Virus record (IMG/VR): IMGVR_UViG_3300006224_000014
Location: 1-47,805 of that record
Length of the DNA: 47,805 nucleotides
Strand: one strand, 5' to 3'
DNA from: a virus
Position 1 is the first letter of the stretch, and each line of letters starts with the position of its first letter. The position numbers and the translations under genes were made by a program. Under the pieces are notes generated by a model that had not been told where the DNA came from, ran no database searches, and saw nothing but the letters and a program-made list of their open reading frames with translations. This document shows, one piece after another, positions 38,403-45,547 of this stretch.

Positions 38403-38880
38403 CGCAGCTTTTTCGCCGTTCTGCGGAAACGGGCAACTTGGCCCGTGGAGCAGACGCAGCTTTCCTGCGGTTCTGCCGAATGGGGCAAAACCGCAAACTG
38501 GCTGACGCAGCTTTCGCGCGGTTCTGCGGAATCGGGCGAAACTGCGAATGGGCTGACGCAGCTCTCAGGCCGTTCTGCCGATTCCGGCCTTCCTGGGAAA
38601 AGGGCTGAGGATGGCGGTATTCCGCCATCTTGGGGCGTTCTCCCTGACGCAACTTTCACGCGGTTCCGTGGGATGGGGCCAAACGCCCAAATCGTCTGAC
38701 GCAGGTTCCCGGCCATTCTGCGGAATGGACCGAAAGGGTCGAATGACCTGACGCGGGATTCCTGCCGTTCTGCGGGATGAGCGAAAAACGCCGGTTCCTC
38801 TGACGCAGGTTTCCTGCGGGTCCGGGGAATGGGCCAATGGACCATTTCGGTCCTGTTGATGAAGCAGCGCAGGCATTCCC
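38399..38880 (+). repeat. Tandem array of about ten units with 51-52 bp period
   Basis: Units start at 38399, 38451, 38502, 38553, 38605 (degenerate, 39 bp), 38644, 38696, 38748, 38800 and 38852 (degenerate). Each begins CTGACGCAG, then a TTTC-rich step and GCGGTTCTGCGGAAT; the last about 20 bases vary. The period equals five helical turns, so all heads face the same side of the DNA. Units 2 and 3 keep a 7-bp inverted repeat at the same internal positions with a T-A to C-G change. No frame stays open through the array. Iteron-like origin, partition site or repressor-titration array are options. Confidence 0.85.
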
Positions 38881-38886
38881 GTAGCT

Positions 38887-38898
38887 CGCCTTGACAGG
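38887..38898 (+). promoter_or_regulatory. Stoperator-like motif, copy g
   Basis: CGCCTTGACAGG, closest match to copy a, directly after the tandem array. Confidence 0.45.
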
Positions 38899-38921
38899 GG
38901 GGTTCATACTCGGGCTGCCTC

Positions 38922-38999
38922 GGGGGCCCGACAGGCCCCCCGCACCGGGGAGCCTCGCCCCCCCCCAGGGGCGGAGCGGCGGGGCAAAAAAGCCCCGCC
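38922..38999. terminator. Cluster of three GC-rich hairpins
   Basis: GGGGGCC/GGCCCCC (38922-38940, 5-nt loop), a GCCCC/GGGGC pair near 38958-38972, and GGCGGGGC-AAAAAA-GCCCCGCC (38978-38999, 8-bp perfect stem). They could end transcription coming through the tandem array or form a structured RNA. Confidence 0.55.
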
Positions 39000-39754
39000 A
39001 GCCGAAGCCCCCTCCGAAGCCCTCCTACACAGGCCGGGCGTTCTTCGTTCCTCACAGGAACGTACCCAAAGACGTTGCTACGCAACAGGCCCCTATTGGG
39101 GCCGTTGCTACGCAAGGGGTAGCAAGGAACTCGTAGCACAACTCGCACATAGCGAGCTTAGGGGTACACATTCAGCTCTATGTGTACAGAACAGCGTGCC
39201 TCAACTCGCAGACGTTGCATAGCAACGCTGCTCGTATGTTCTTTCCTCATTCCCCCCACGCTGAAGAAGAATGGGCCCTTACGGCGCCCTGGGCGCAGGG
39301 CCCAAGCCCCTCGGGGTGTGAGCCGCCCTTCATGTGAAAGAAGTGAAGGAAGTGAAGGGTGTGCATACGCTCAGTCGCCCTGTCCCCCTCCACCTCTGGT
39401 CACACAGAACTACAGCGAGACTGTAGTTTGCGCTGTACTGCAAGGGTTCTAGGTGCAAGGGGAGGGTACTCCCCTGCATGGGGCGCGCACTCTGGGGGCA
39501 GGGGTGTCAAGCCTATTTTCATGCACTCATCACGCACCCACCTCACCTAGTCCTTGCACAACCAGGGCGCACACAAACGTGCAGGTCAGAGGCCTGTGTT
39601 CATGGTCTGTCGCATGGATGTCGCAAGGGGGTACGGGGGTCGGATGGTGTTCGCAACCCCGCGCGGGGGGCGTACCTGGCACGAGGAACCCTCCTCGTGA
39701 AATCGCACAGGCCCCCGGCCTGCATGGATGGATGGATGGATGGAGACAAAAAAA
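39000..39754. other. Non-coding region rich in inverted repeats
   Basis: No convincing gene. It contains three copies of the palindrome GTTGC-N3-GCAA (39074-39086, 39104-39115, 39214-39226), the hairpin GGCCCC-TATT-GGGGCC between the first two (39088-39103), CTCGC/GCGAG (39142-39156), a perfect 8-bp repeat GTACACAT/ATGTGTAC (39164-39187), CTACAG/CTGTAG near 39411, an AGGGGAG/CTCCCCT hairpin (39458-39475), the motif TGCAGGTCAGAGGC (39582-39595) and five ATGG repeats near 39724. Together with the array it looks like an origin or regulatory-RNA region. Confidence 0.5.
39582..39595 (-). promoter_or_regulatory. Second-family motif GCCTCTGACCTGCA, copy 1
   Basis: Minus-strand copy. The flank ACAAACGTG is shared with the copy at 46021. 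Core TGACCTGC is the same as stoperator-like copies d and e. Confidence 0.45.
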
Positions 39755-39778
39755 GGGGCCCCGGAAAACCGGGGCCCC
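39748..39778 (-). terminator. Intrinsic terminator of the small-protein operon
   Basis: A perfect 10-bp stem (GGGGCCCCGG with CCGGGGCCCC, loop AAAA, 39755-39778) followed on the minus strand by seven T (39748-39754). It lies about 40 bp after the last gene of the minus operon (39817). Confidence 0.92.
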
Positions 39779-39816
39779 TAGGGCGCGAGTCGTTTTTCCC
39801 TGCGGGAGGCAGGATT

Positions 39817-40419
39817 TTACGAGGTATCGTGAAGCAGCAGTCGTTCCGCCACCTCCAGCGGCAGGATGACCACCGGCCGCTCGGTCCGCAGCTCGTTGCC
39901 GACGAGCTCGGGGGCCAGCTCCTTCAGCCGGTCCACCCGCGCGGTGTGCGCGGTGAGAAGCACGCTCTCGCGGGCCTCCTTCTTCTCCGCCTGGCGCGCC
40001 GCCTCGGCGCGGCGCAGCTCGGTCGCGCGGCGGTGCTCCTCGCGCGTGGCGAGCCACTCCTCGTAGGTCATCGGGATGATGTTGGACAGCGGGCAGGTCT
40101 CGACGCGCGGCTCGTCCAGGGGCGCGCCGTCCTTGTAGCCCTGGACCCGCCAGGCCCGCACGACCACCGAGCTCACGGGCTCGCCGTAGGCCTTGCCGGA
40201 GAGCGACTTCACCAGGTTCGCGGCCCGCTCCTCGTCGGTGTCGCCCTCCACATGGGAGCGGCTCCCCCACGATGTGACGTACTGGGCCCGCACCGGCGTC
40301 AGGTCCAGGACCTCGACCACCTCCATGTGCCAGGTGTAGCCGCCGTTCGCCACGGTGCTCCGGTTCTGGGGCGCCGACTTCATGTAGCGGACGCCCAGCT
40401 TCAGGTCTGCGCGTTTCAT
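39817..40419 (-). CDS. Hypothetical protein with helical C-terminus
   Basis: 200 residues. N-terminal part beta-rich (YTWHMEVVEVLDLTPVRAQYV), then a long charged helix (EWLATREEHRRATELRRAEAARQAEKKE). No family recognised. Last gene of the operon that starts at 42054. Confidence 0.7.
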   Translation of the reverse strand: MKRADLKLGVRYMKSAPQNRSTVANGGYTWHMEVVEVLDLTPVRAQYVTSWGSRSHVEGDTDEERAANLVKSLSGKAYGEPVSSVVVRAWRVQGYKDGAPLDEPRVETCPLSNIIPMTYEEWLATREEHRRATELRRAEAARQAEKKEARESVLLTAHTARVDRLKELAPELVGNELRTERPVVILPLEVAERLLLHDTS

Positions 40420-40625
40420 TCCTCCTCCTCCTCCTCCTCCTCGTCCTGGTAGTCGCTCAGGAGCTCGTAGTTGTACTCGTAGTCGGCCAGGTCCCCGTGG
40501 TTCCAGTAGTCCTCGACCGTCTCGTTGAAAACCTGCTCCCGGGCCAGGTCATCGAAGTCGTCCTCGACCTCGACCACCTCGTCCAGCCGGATGGTGCAGT
40601 AGCCGGTCAGCCTCATCGTTTTCAT
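40416..40625 (-). CDS. Very acidic small protein
   Basis: 69 residues, about 40 percent Asp/Glu, ending DYQDEEEEEEEE. Such acidic proteins can mimic DNA and block DNA-binding host enzymes, but no specific family is visible. ATGA overlaps on both sides. Confidence 0.65.
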   Translation of the reverse strand: MKTMRLTGYCTIRLDEVVEVEDDFDDLAREQVFNETVEDYWNHGDLADYEYNYELLSDYQDEEEEEEEE

Positions 40626-40792
40626 CGGTAGTCCTCCTCCTCCAGTCGGCGGTACACCCGGGTCGCCTTTGCGCCCAGGTCGTGCTCCAGGTGCGCGGCT
40701 CTCCGGGCCGCGCCCTCGCTGGTGTAGCTCATGGTGCGGACCTTGCCGTAGCGGTCCAGCACCTCCAGCCTCCAGGGTCGTTTCATGGTCAT
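40622..40792 (-). CDS. Small basic protein
   Basis: 56 residues (start MTMKRPWRLEVLDRYGKVRT), beta-rich then helical. ATG at 40792 with GGAGGG upstream; the ATG at 40786 is possible. ATGA overlaps with both neighbours. Confidence 0.55.
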   Translation of the reverse strand: MTMKRPWRLEVLDRYGKVRTMSYTSEGAARRAAHLEHDLGAKATRVYRRLEEEDYR

Positions 40793-41085
40793 GCTCCCTC
40801 CACCTCGCGCCGGGCCAGCTCGTGCGGGTCCGGCTCCTCCCCGTGGTCGCAGTCCTCGTCGATGTACGCCTCGTTCAGCTCCTCCCCGCAGTCGTCGCAC
40901 CGGAGCGCCTCCAGGCACTCGCAGTCCGGGTACTCGTCGCGCGAGCTCTCGACCTGCCACTCGTCCAGGGCGTAGTTGCTCACGGGCCGCGCATACGCGT
41001 CCCCGCCTCGGAAGCAGCTCTCGCAGAGCAGCTCCCCGCCCTCGGTCTGGTATGCGCCGATGGCGCATTGAAACGCGGTCAGCAT
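40789..41085 (-). CDS. Cys-rich zinc-binding protein
   Basis: 98 residues. CESC, CECLEALRCDDC and CDH suggest one or two zinc sites within an acidic chain. ATG shares a base with the previous stop (TGATG). Confidence 0.6.
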   Translation of the reverse strand: MLTAFQCAIGAYQTEGGELLCESCFRGGDAYARPVSNYALDEWQVESSRDEYPDCECLEALRCDDCGEELNEAYIDEDCDHGEEPDPHELARREVEGA

Positions 41086-41264
41086 CAGGCCGCCTCCTCC
41101 CCTTCCTCCCAGTCGAACCACTCGGCCACGTAGCCCGCCACCCAGGCGCCGCTACGGGTCTGGACCCGGACCCAGCGGGGAATCCCCGCCGGGTCGCGGC
41201 CGAACAGCTCGTTCACATCCATCACGGGGCCCTCGGCCCCTCCGACCAGGCGCGCATACGCCAT
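41085..41264 (-). CDS. Small SH3-like or beta protein
   Basis: 59 residues. ATG 41264 with GAGGAGG upstream; an internal ATG at 41222 also fits the frame. RWVRVQTRSGAWVAGYVAEW looks like an SH3-like beta fold. Overlaps the next gene by one base. Confidence 0.5.
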   Translation of the reverse strand: MAYARLVGGAEGPVMDVNELFGRDPAGIPRWVRVQTRSGAWVAGYVAEWFDWEEGEEAA

Positions 41265-41277
41265 CTCAGCCGCCTCC

Positions 41278-41499
41278 TCATGCCGCTCTCAGGGTGCGCG
41301 GCGGCTTGGGGTCGCGGCCATGGGCGGTCCGGGTGTCCACCGGGCACCGGCGGCACCGCCAGTAGGTTGCGTCCTCGGTCACATGGCTCCGCACCCACAG
41401 GTGCCCGAGCCCGGCGGCCACGCAGTCGCGCCAGCTCTGTCCGTTGTTCTGCTCCCGCAGGCGTTCCCCGGCCTGCTTCGGGTCCACGACGTGTAGCAT
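41278..41499 (-). CDS. Small zinc-binding protein
   Basis: 73 residues. CRRCPVDTRTAHG plus an earlier GHLWVRSHVTED suggest a Cys/His metal site. Start overlaps the upstream stop (TGATG). Patterns like this recur in actinophage small genes. Confidence 0.55.
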   Translation of the reverse strand: MLHVVDPKQAGERLREQNNGQSWRDCVAAGLGHLWVRSHVTEDATYWRCRRCPVDTRTAHGRDPKPPRTLRAA

Positions 41500-41699
41500 C
41501 AGTAGTCCTCCTCCTCCAGGGTCTCCCCGGCGTAGCCCTCGTCGAACGTGAATCCGGCGTAGCCGTGCTGCTTCCAGCACTTCTCGTGCCACAGGCCCGC
41601 GTAGATTCCGTAGCGGTCGTGCCGCTCCTCCAGGTCCTCACCGGCCACGCCCTCCTCGTGGCAGTAGCTGCACAGGTACAGCTCCCCGTAGCGCGTCAT
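41499..41699 (-). CDS. Small CxxC protein
   Basis: 66 residues. CSYCHEEG and HEKCW give a CxxC...HxxC site followed by an acidic tail (GETLEEEDY). ATGA overlap upstream, TGATG downstream. Confidence 0.55.
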   Translation of the reverse strand: MTRYGELYLCSYCHEEGVAGEDLEERHDRYGIYAGLWHEKCWKQHGYAGFTFDEGYAGETLEEEDY

Positions 41700-41872
41700 C
41701 GTGCTCCCTCCTCCAGCCGCACCCGGTGGCGCGGCGTGATGTCCTCCATGTGCCTCCAGCCGGGGGCCGCGGGAACCCGCGTCCAGCCGGAGCGCCCGTT
41801 GCCTCGGAGCTCCCAGTCGCGGTCCACGTACACGGCGCGGCCGTTGCACTTCCGGCATAGGGCTTGCTTCAT
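41696..41872 (-). CDS. Small CxxC protein
   Basis: 58 residues. MKQALCRKCNGRAVYVDRDW begins with a zinc-knuckle-like CxxC; the rest is basic. ATGA overlaps on both sides. Confidence 0.5.
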   Translation of the reverse strand: MKQALCRKCNGRAVYVDRDWELRGNGRSGWTRVPAAPGWRHMEDITPRHRVRLEEGAR

Positions 41873-42054
41873 CGGTCTCCCTCCTTGCGGTGGTGCCGAA
41901 CCTCGAACCTGGTGGGCACGTACTCGACCCACTCACCGGCCAGGTACTCGCGGACCGTCTGGGGGCCCAGGTCGCCGATGGCTCCTCCGCGGCCCTTGAC
42001 CGCGGCGCCCGTGTGGCGCATCCCGGCCGCTCGGTCCTGACGCCTCGCCTTCAT
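41869..42054 (-). CDS. First gene of the small-protein operon, basic
   Basis: 61 residues, basic N-terminus (KARRQDRAAGMRHTG), then GPQTVREYLAGEWVEYVPTR. ATG 42054, with AGAGGAG upstream, about 35 nt after the predicted transcription start. Function unknown. Confidence 0.55.
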   Translation of the reverse strand: MKARRQDRAAGMRHTGAAVKGRGGAIGDLGPQTVREYLAGEWVEYVPTRFEVRHHRKEGDR

Positions 42055-42094
42055 GGTCCTCATCTCCTCTGGGGGTCTCTCCCCCTCCACCTAT

Positions 42095-42123
42095 ATTATA
42101 GCACTCCTGTGCCATAATGACAA
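42095..42123 (-). promoter_or_regulatory. Strong sigma-70-type promoter of the small-protein operon
   Basis: Minus strand: TTGTCA (42118-42123), 17-bp spacer, extended -10 GTGCTATAAT (TATAAT at 42095-42100). The closest match to consensus in the window, so these small genes are probably expressed strongly and early. Confidence 0.88.
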
Positions 42124-42124
42124 C

Positions 42125-42138
42125 GCCTCTGACCTGCA
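42125..42138 (+). promoter_or_regulatory. Second-family motif GCCTCTGACCTGCA, copy 2
   Basis: Directly upstream of the -35 of the small-protein promoter; CAGAGGC at 42145 gives it an inverted partner. Placement fits a repressor or activator site. Confidence 0.5.
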
Positions 42139-42221
42139 TCTTTACAGAGGCCCAGGGCCGGGTTGCCGGAGGAGGCAACAGCGGGAGAGCTTCCCGGCCC
42201 TGGTTTCCGCCGCCCGGCGCG

Positions 42222-42491
42222 TCAGGCCTCATCGGCCTCGCAGCTCGGGGCGACGTGGACGTTCGGGTCGGGGAACACCGATTCCAGCAGGATTCGGGCC
42301 TGACGCCCGAAACCGTCGGCATCCCGGCCCCACAGGTTCAATCCGGTGGTGACGTTGGTGTGCGGCTGCCCCGTCCCCTCGGCGACCTCCAACAGGTCCG
42401 CCAGGAGCTCCTCGGCCCGCGATAGCAGGCCCTCCAGCTCCATCGCCAGCAGCAGCGCCGCGTCCTGGCGGGTCATGGTCGCGGCCTTCAT
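42222..42491 (-). CDS. Hypothetical helical protein
   Basis: 89 residues. DAALLLAMELEGLLSRAEELLADLLE is a long amphipathic helix. GGAGGAGG upstream of the ATG. Last gene of the MoxR operon; ATGA overlap upstream. Confidence 0.6.
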   Translation of the reverse strand: MKAATMTRQDAALLLAMELEGLLSRAEELLADLLEVAEGTGQPHTNVTTGLNLWGRDADGFGRQARILLESVFPDPNVHVAPSCEADEA

Positions 42492-42841
42492 GGTTCTCCA
42501 CCTCCTCCGCGGCGGACCATCGGGTGATGGTCGCGCCGTGCGATTTCGGGGAGTGCGGCCATGGCGACCCATTTCCCGGTGCCGATGTCCGCCTCCTCCA
42601 CCTCCAGCGCCACGCTCGCGGCGCTCTCGTCCACCATGCTCACCATCACGAGCCAGACCCAGGTGCTACGGGGGTCGTCGGCCGTCCGCAGGAACTCCTG
42701 GTAGACCAGGTGCATCCCGCCGGGTTCGATGTCCGAAAACAGGCCGGGCGGCGCGGCATGGCGGCCGTGCGCCAGGGCATCGGCGTTCAGCCGCGCCAGC
42801 TCCGCGGTCGTGAGCATCCTCCAGCTACGTCTCTTTTTCAC
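42488..42841 (-). CDS. Hypothetical protein
   Basis: 117 residues from GTG 42841 with GAGG upstream. LTTAELARLNADALAHGRHA, YQEFLRTADDPRSTWVWLVM, then mixed alpha/beta. Not recognised. It follows the VWA gene by 5 nt and may be part of the same system. Confidence 0.6.
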   Translation of the reverse strand: MKKRRSWRMLTTAELARLNADALAHGRHAAPPGLFSDIEPGGMHLVYQEFLRTADDPRSTWVWLVMVSMVDESAASVALEVEEADIGTGKWVAMAALPEIARRDHHPMVRRGGGGEP

Positions 42842-42846
42842 TCCTC

Positions 42847-44262
42847 TCACCTCTCGTGGAATCCTCGTCCGGGCTCGAACGCCCGCTTCCCCTGGGCGAC
42901 GGCCATCGCCGTCTCCTTGTCGGGCACCATCTGGATGCGGCCCGCCTTCATGAGCCGCTTGGTCTCGCGGCGCAGGTCCGCGGTGCTTCCGGCCCCGGTC
43001 ACACCACCGTCCGAGACCCAGAGCTTCATGTCGGCCTTTTGGGCTCCGAGCCAGGCCAGCGCCGGGCCGTCCACGTCGTTCCCGTGGCCGTGGGGCTGGC
43101 ACGCGTACTCGTCGTCGCAGCGTCGGCCGCGGTCCGCCACCACTCGCAGCACTCCGGGCCCGCCGCTGTCATAGGACCCCGAGTAGTACCCGACCGTGGT
43201 GGCCGGGAGGGCTTTCAGGAAGTCGTGCAGCGTTTCGGGCGTCCAGCCCATGCTGCCCGAGCAGTCCACGAGCACCGCGAGCTTTGCGCGGTGGACCTTG
43301 CGGGTGAACATCCGCCCGTCGGTCAGTACCCGGTCCGGGCGCATCGGCAGCACACCCTCATCGCGCTGGACCGTGCGCCGGGCCAGCAGGTTGTTCGGGT
43401 GCTTCAGCCGGGGGTACTCCATGGTCATGACCCCCCAGAGCCCTTCACCGTCGCGGACCTCGGTGATTTTGTCGCCGTCCTTCTCGACCAGGTACTCGCC
43501 CTCCTCGCTCTCCTCGTCGTCGCCCTCGCGGGCGGCCTCGGCCTCCTCGCCCATCCGGGCGAGCGTGGCCTCGTGCTCCGCCTGGGCCTCGGCCAGCTCT
43601 CGCGTGAGCCATTGCGCCAGGTTCAGGGTTTCGGTCTCGAACGTCGGGGTCGGCTTGTCGAGATAGGACCCCGCGGTGCCCATGATGCTCTCCACCTTGC
43701 GGCGCGTTTCCGCCGGGAGCATCCCCGTGGCGACGAGCTCCTGCAAGCCCTCGCGGACCGTCTGCTCATCGCCCGTGAACAGGCTGGCGACGGCCGCCAT
43801 CCCCATGGTTTTGATGTCGCTCGTGAGCGCTTCCACCATCAGGAGCTGCTTGATTTGCTCGGCGCACATGAGCTGCCCGACGCGCTCCCCGGCTTCGATG
43901 TGGCGCCTGTTCAGGCGCGCGTCCTCGCAGACCTGCGTGACCATCTCCTCCAGGCCTTTGGCCTGGGCCCGGTCGGCCCAGTTGAGCGGGGTCCACACGA
44001 CGTGGCCCATCTCGTGCAGCCTGGTTGCGCGCGGGTGGTCCTCGCCGCACGCCGGACACGGCCCCGGCCGCAGGTCCGCCTGCATGATGTGCTCGTGCAG
44101 GCTCGTCGCGGGCTGGGGCGCGTGCTTGATGGTCCACGGCCTCATGCTGTTCCGGCCCCGGAGCGGGATGGCTCCAGGCACCGGCCGCACGGCCGTTTTC
44201 CCCTTGCGGCGCCGCAGCTTCAGCGAGCCCGTCCTTGTCGGCTTCTTCTGCTTCAGCTTCAT
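42847..44262 (-). CDS. Metallopeptidase-like protein with C-terminal VWA domain
   Basis: 471 residues. N-terminal basic segment, a CPACGED knuckle, then RLHEMGHV, an HExxH zincin motif near residue 90, and a helical middle part. From about residue 330 comes a VWA domain with MIDAS motif VDCSGSMG and later Asp motifs (GNDVDGPA, VSDGGVTG). The combination resembles DUF2201/CobT-like VWA partners of MoxR ATPases. Such pairs act as metal-ion-insertion or remodelling chaperones. GGAGG before the ATG; ATGA overlap with a 32-residue membrane gene. Confidence 0.8.
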   Translation of the reverse strand: MKLKQKKPTRTGSLKLRRRKGKTAVRPVPGAIPLRGRNSMRPWTIKHAPQPATSLHEHIMQADLRPGPCPACGEDHPRATRLHEMGHVVWTPLNWADRAQAKGLEEMVTQVCEDARLNRRHIEAGERVGQLMCAEQIKQLLMVEALTSDIKTMGMAAVASLFTGDEQTVREGLQELVATGMLPAETRRKVESIMGTAGSYLDKPTPTFETETLNLAQWLTRELAEAQAEHEATLARMGEEAEAAREGDDEESEEGEYLVEKDGDKITEVRDGEGLWGVMTMEYPRLKHPNNLLARRTVQRDEGVLPMRPDRVLTDGRMFTRKVHRAKLAVLVDCSGSMGWTPETLHDFLKALPATTVGYYSGSYDSGGPGVLRVVADRGRRCDDEYACQPHGHGNDVDGPALAWLGAQKADMKLWVSDGGVTGAGSTADLRRETKRLMKAGRIQMVPDKETAMAVAQGKRAFEPGRGFHER

Positions 44263-44357
44263 CGCTCCTCCTTCCTCCCGTACCTCCACCCGGTGAGCAT
44301 CCCCTTCAGGAACGCCCCCCAGGCCAGACCCCACAGGAACACGCCGACCGTCCTCAC
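44259..44357 (-). CDS. 32-residue membrane peptide between MoxR and VWA genes
   Basis: GTG start overlaps the MoxR stop (GTGA) and the stop overlaps the VWA start (ATGA). Sequence has a hydrophobic helix (VGVFLWGLAWGAFLKGML) and a basic end (RYGRKEER). Double coupling strongly suggests that it is made in step with both proteins and could anchor the complex to the membrane. Confidence 0.6.
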   Translation of the reverse strand: MRTVGVFLWGLAWGAFLKGMLTGWRYGRKEER

Positions 44358-45070
44358 CGCTTGTCCACCTCCTTCGCCAGCCGCACGGCCGTCAGGATTT
44401 CCTCGGCTTGCAGGCCGAAACAGACCTGCGCGGCGAGCTCGTGCTCGACGTGCTCGCGCAGCCGCGCAAACTCCAGGAAGCACCGGAGCGGAACGTGGCC
44501 CGCGTCCCCGTAGGGCACCTCGGCCATGACCTGCGCGATGCGCCGCAGGTCCTCGGGCAGCGACTTGAAGGCCTCCGGGTTCGGCGCCTTCAGCTCCATG
44601 GTGACCGGGAAGCGGTCGGCCAGGGCCTCGGGCAGGTCGTCGGGCTCACCGTTCATGGTGGCCCAGACGGTGAAGTCCGGGTGGGGCGTCAGGATTTCGC
44701 CCGTGGTTCCGAGCACCAGCTTCGCCGTCTCGTGGTCGTCGAGGACCCCGAGCAGGAAGCTAAGAGCGTCGTCACCAGCGCGGTCAATCTCGTCCAGGAC
44801 GAGACGCCCGCCGTTGCGCCACGCGGTCGTGGCCGGGCCGTCCACCCACCGGAACCCGTCCTTCGTTTGGATGAAGTGGCCCCGGAGCTCCACGGCCGCC
44901 AGGTCCGAGTGGACCGCGACCGGGTAGACCTTTTCGGAGTCCTGGACCCCGGCCACGCGGGCCAGGTAGGACTTCCCCGTTCCAGGGGGCCCGTACAGCA
45001 GGATGCGCCGGGCGTAGGGCGAGACCGTGGTGATGGCCTTCCAGAGCTCGGCTCCCTTCAGCGGTTTCAT
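44354..45070 (-). CDS. MoxR-type AAA+ ATPase
   Basis: 238 residues. Walker A YGPPGTGKSYLA (near residue 28), HSDLAAVELRG, Walker B GRLVLDEIDRAG, sensor 1 TVWATMNGE and Arg finger LADRFPV are all present. MoxR ATPases remodel partner complexes, usually through an adjacent VWA protein, as here. A hairpin (45087-45106) lies in its leader. Confidence 0.9.
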   Translation of the reverse strand: MKPLKGAELWKAITTVSPYARRILLYGPPGTGKSYLARVAGVQDSEKVYPVAVHSDLAAVELRGHFIQTKDGFRWVDGPATTAWRNGGRLVLDEIDRAGDDALSFLLGVLDDHETAKLVLGTTGEILTPHPDFTVWATMNGEPDDLPEALADRFPVTMELKAPNPEAFKSLPEDLRRIAQVMAEVPYGDAGHVPLRCFLEFARLREHVEHELAAQVCFGLQAEEILTAVRLAKEVDKR

Positions 45071-45086
45071 GGTTCCTCCTCCTCCT

Positions 45087-45106
45087 GGGGCCCCCGTAGG
45101 GGCCCC
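45087..45106 (-). terminator. Hairpin between 45123 gene and MoxR gene
   Basis: GGGGCCCC (45087-45094), loop CGTA, GGGGCCCC (45099-45106). No T-run; it may attenuate transcription into the MoxR genes or protect their mRNA. Confidence 0.5.
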
Positions 45107-45122
45107 GCCTCCACGGCCCGGG

Positions 45123-45491
45123 TCACAGGTACATCCCCGGGTGGCCGACCTCCGCCGTGGGCTTGCCGCCCTTCAGCTCGGTCAGCGCCGATGCGACCTC
45201 GGCCTCCGCGTGCACGACCTTCACCGTGCCCTGCTTCTCAGCCGCCTCCAGCAGCGCCTGCAACAGGTGGGCGGGGGTCGGGGCGGTCGCGGCCAGGTGC
45301 ATGAGCGTCAGTCGCTCGGCGGTCGCGGCCACGCGCTCGGTCGTCTCCTCGGTCACGTCCTCCGGCCGCTCGTCCGGCAGCTCGTGTGCCATGAGCTGCG
45401 CGGCGTCGGCAACCAGGGCGTAGGCCTCGGCGAGCTCCTGCGCGATGCTGTCGAGCAGCTCCCGCAGCGCCTCCTCGCTCGTCGCCTTCAT
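45123..45491 (-). CDS. Helical hypothetical protein
   Basis: 122 residues, strongly helical with regular Ala/Glu spacing (EEALRELLDSIAQELAEAYALV). ATG 45491 with GGAGGAGG upstream, after a strong promoter. First gene of the MoxR operon. Function unknown. Confidence 0.65.
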   Translation of the reverse strand: MKATSEEALRELLDSIAQELAEAYALVADAAQLMAHELPDERPEDVTEETTERVAATAERLTLMHLAATAPTPAHLLQALLEAAEKQGTVKVVHAEAEVASALTELKGGKPTAEVGHPGMYL

Positions 45492-45518
45492 CTGATTCAC
45501 CTCCTCCCGACACCTTCT

Positions 45519-45547
45519 ATTATAGCACCGCTCGGTCATGATGACAC
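45519..45547 (-). promoter_or_regulatory. Promoter of the MoxR operon
   Basis: Minus strand: GTGTCA (45542-45547), 17-bp spacer, extended -10 GTGCTATAAT (TATAAT at 45519-45524). Same class as the promoter at 42095. Confidence 0.8.

Noticed and set aside
38399-38880. CRISPR array
   Set aside because: No identical repeats separated by unique spacers; the whole unit is diverged tandem repeat and no cas genes are present.
38336-39148. Long minus-strand ORF across the tandem array with a repeating peptide
   Set aside because: The repetition only mirrors the DNA array; 52-bp spacing breaks the frame, no ribosome binding site exists and composition is Arg/Pro/Ser rich like a shadow frame.
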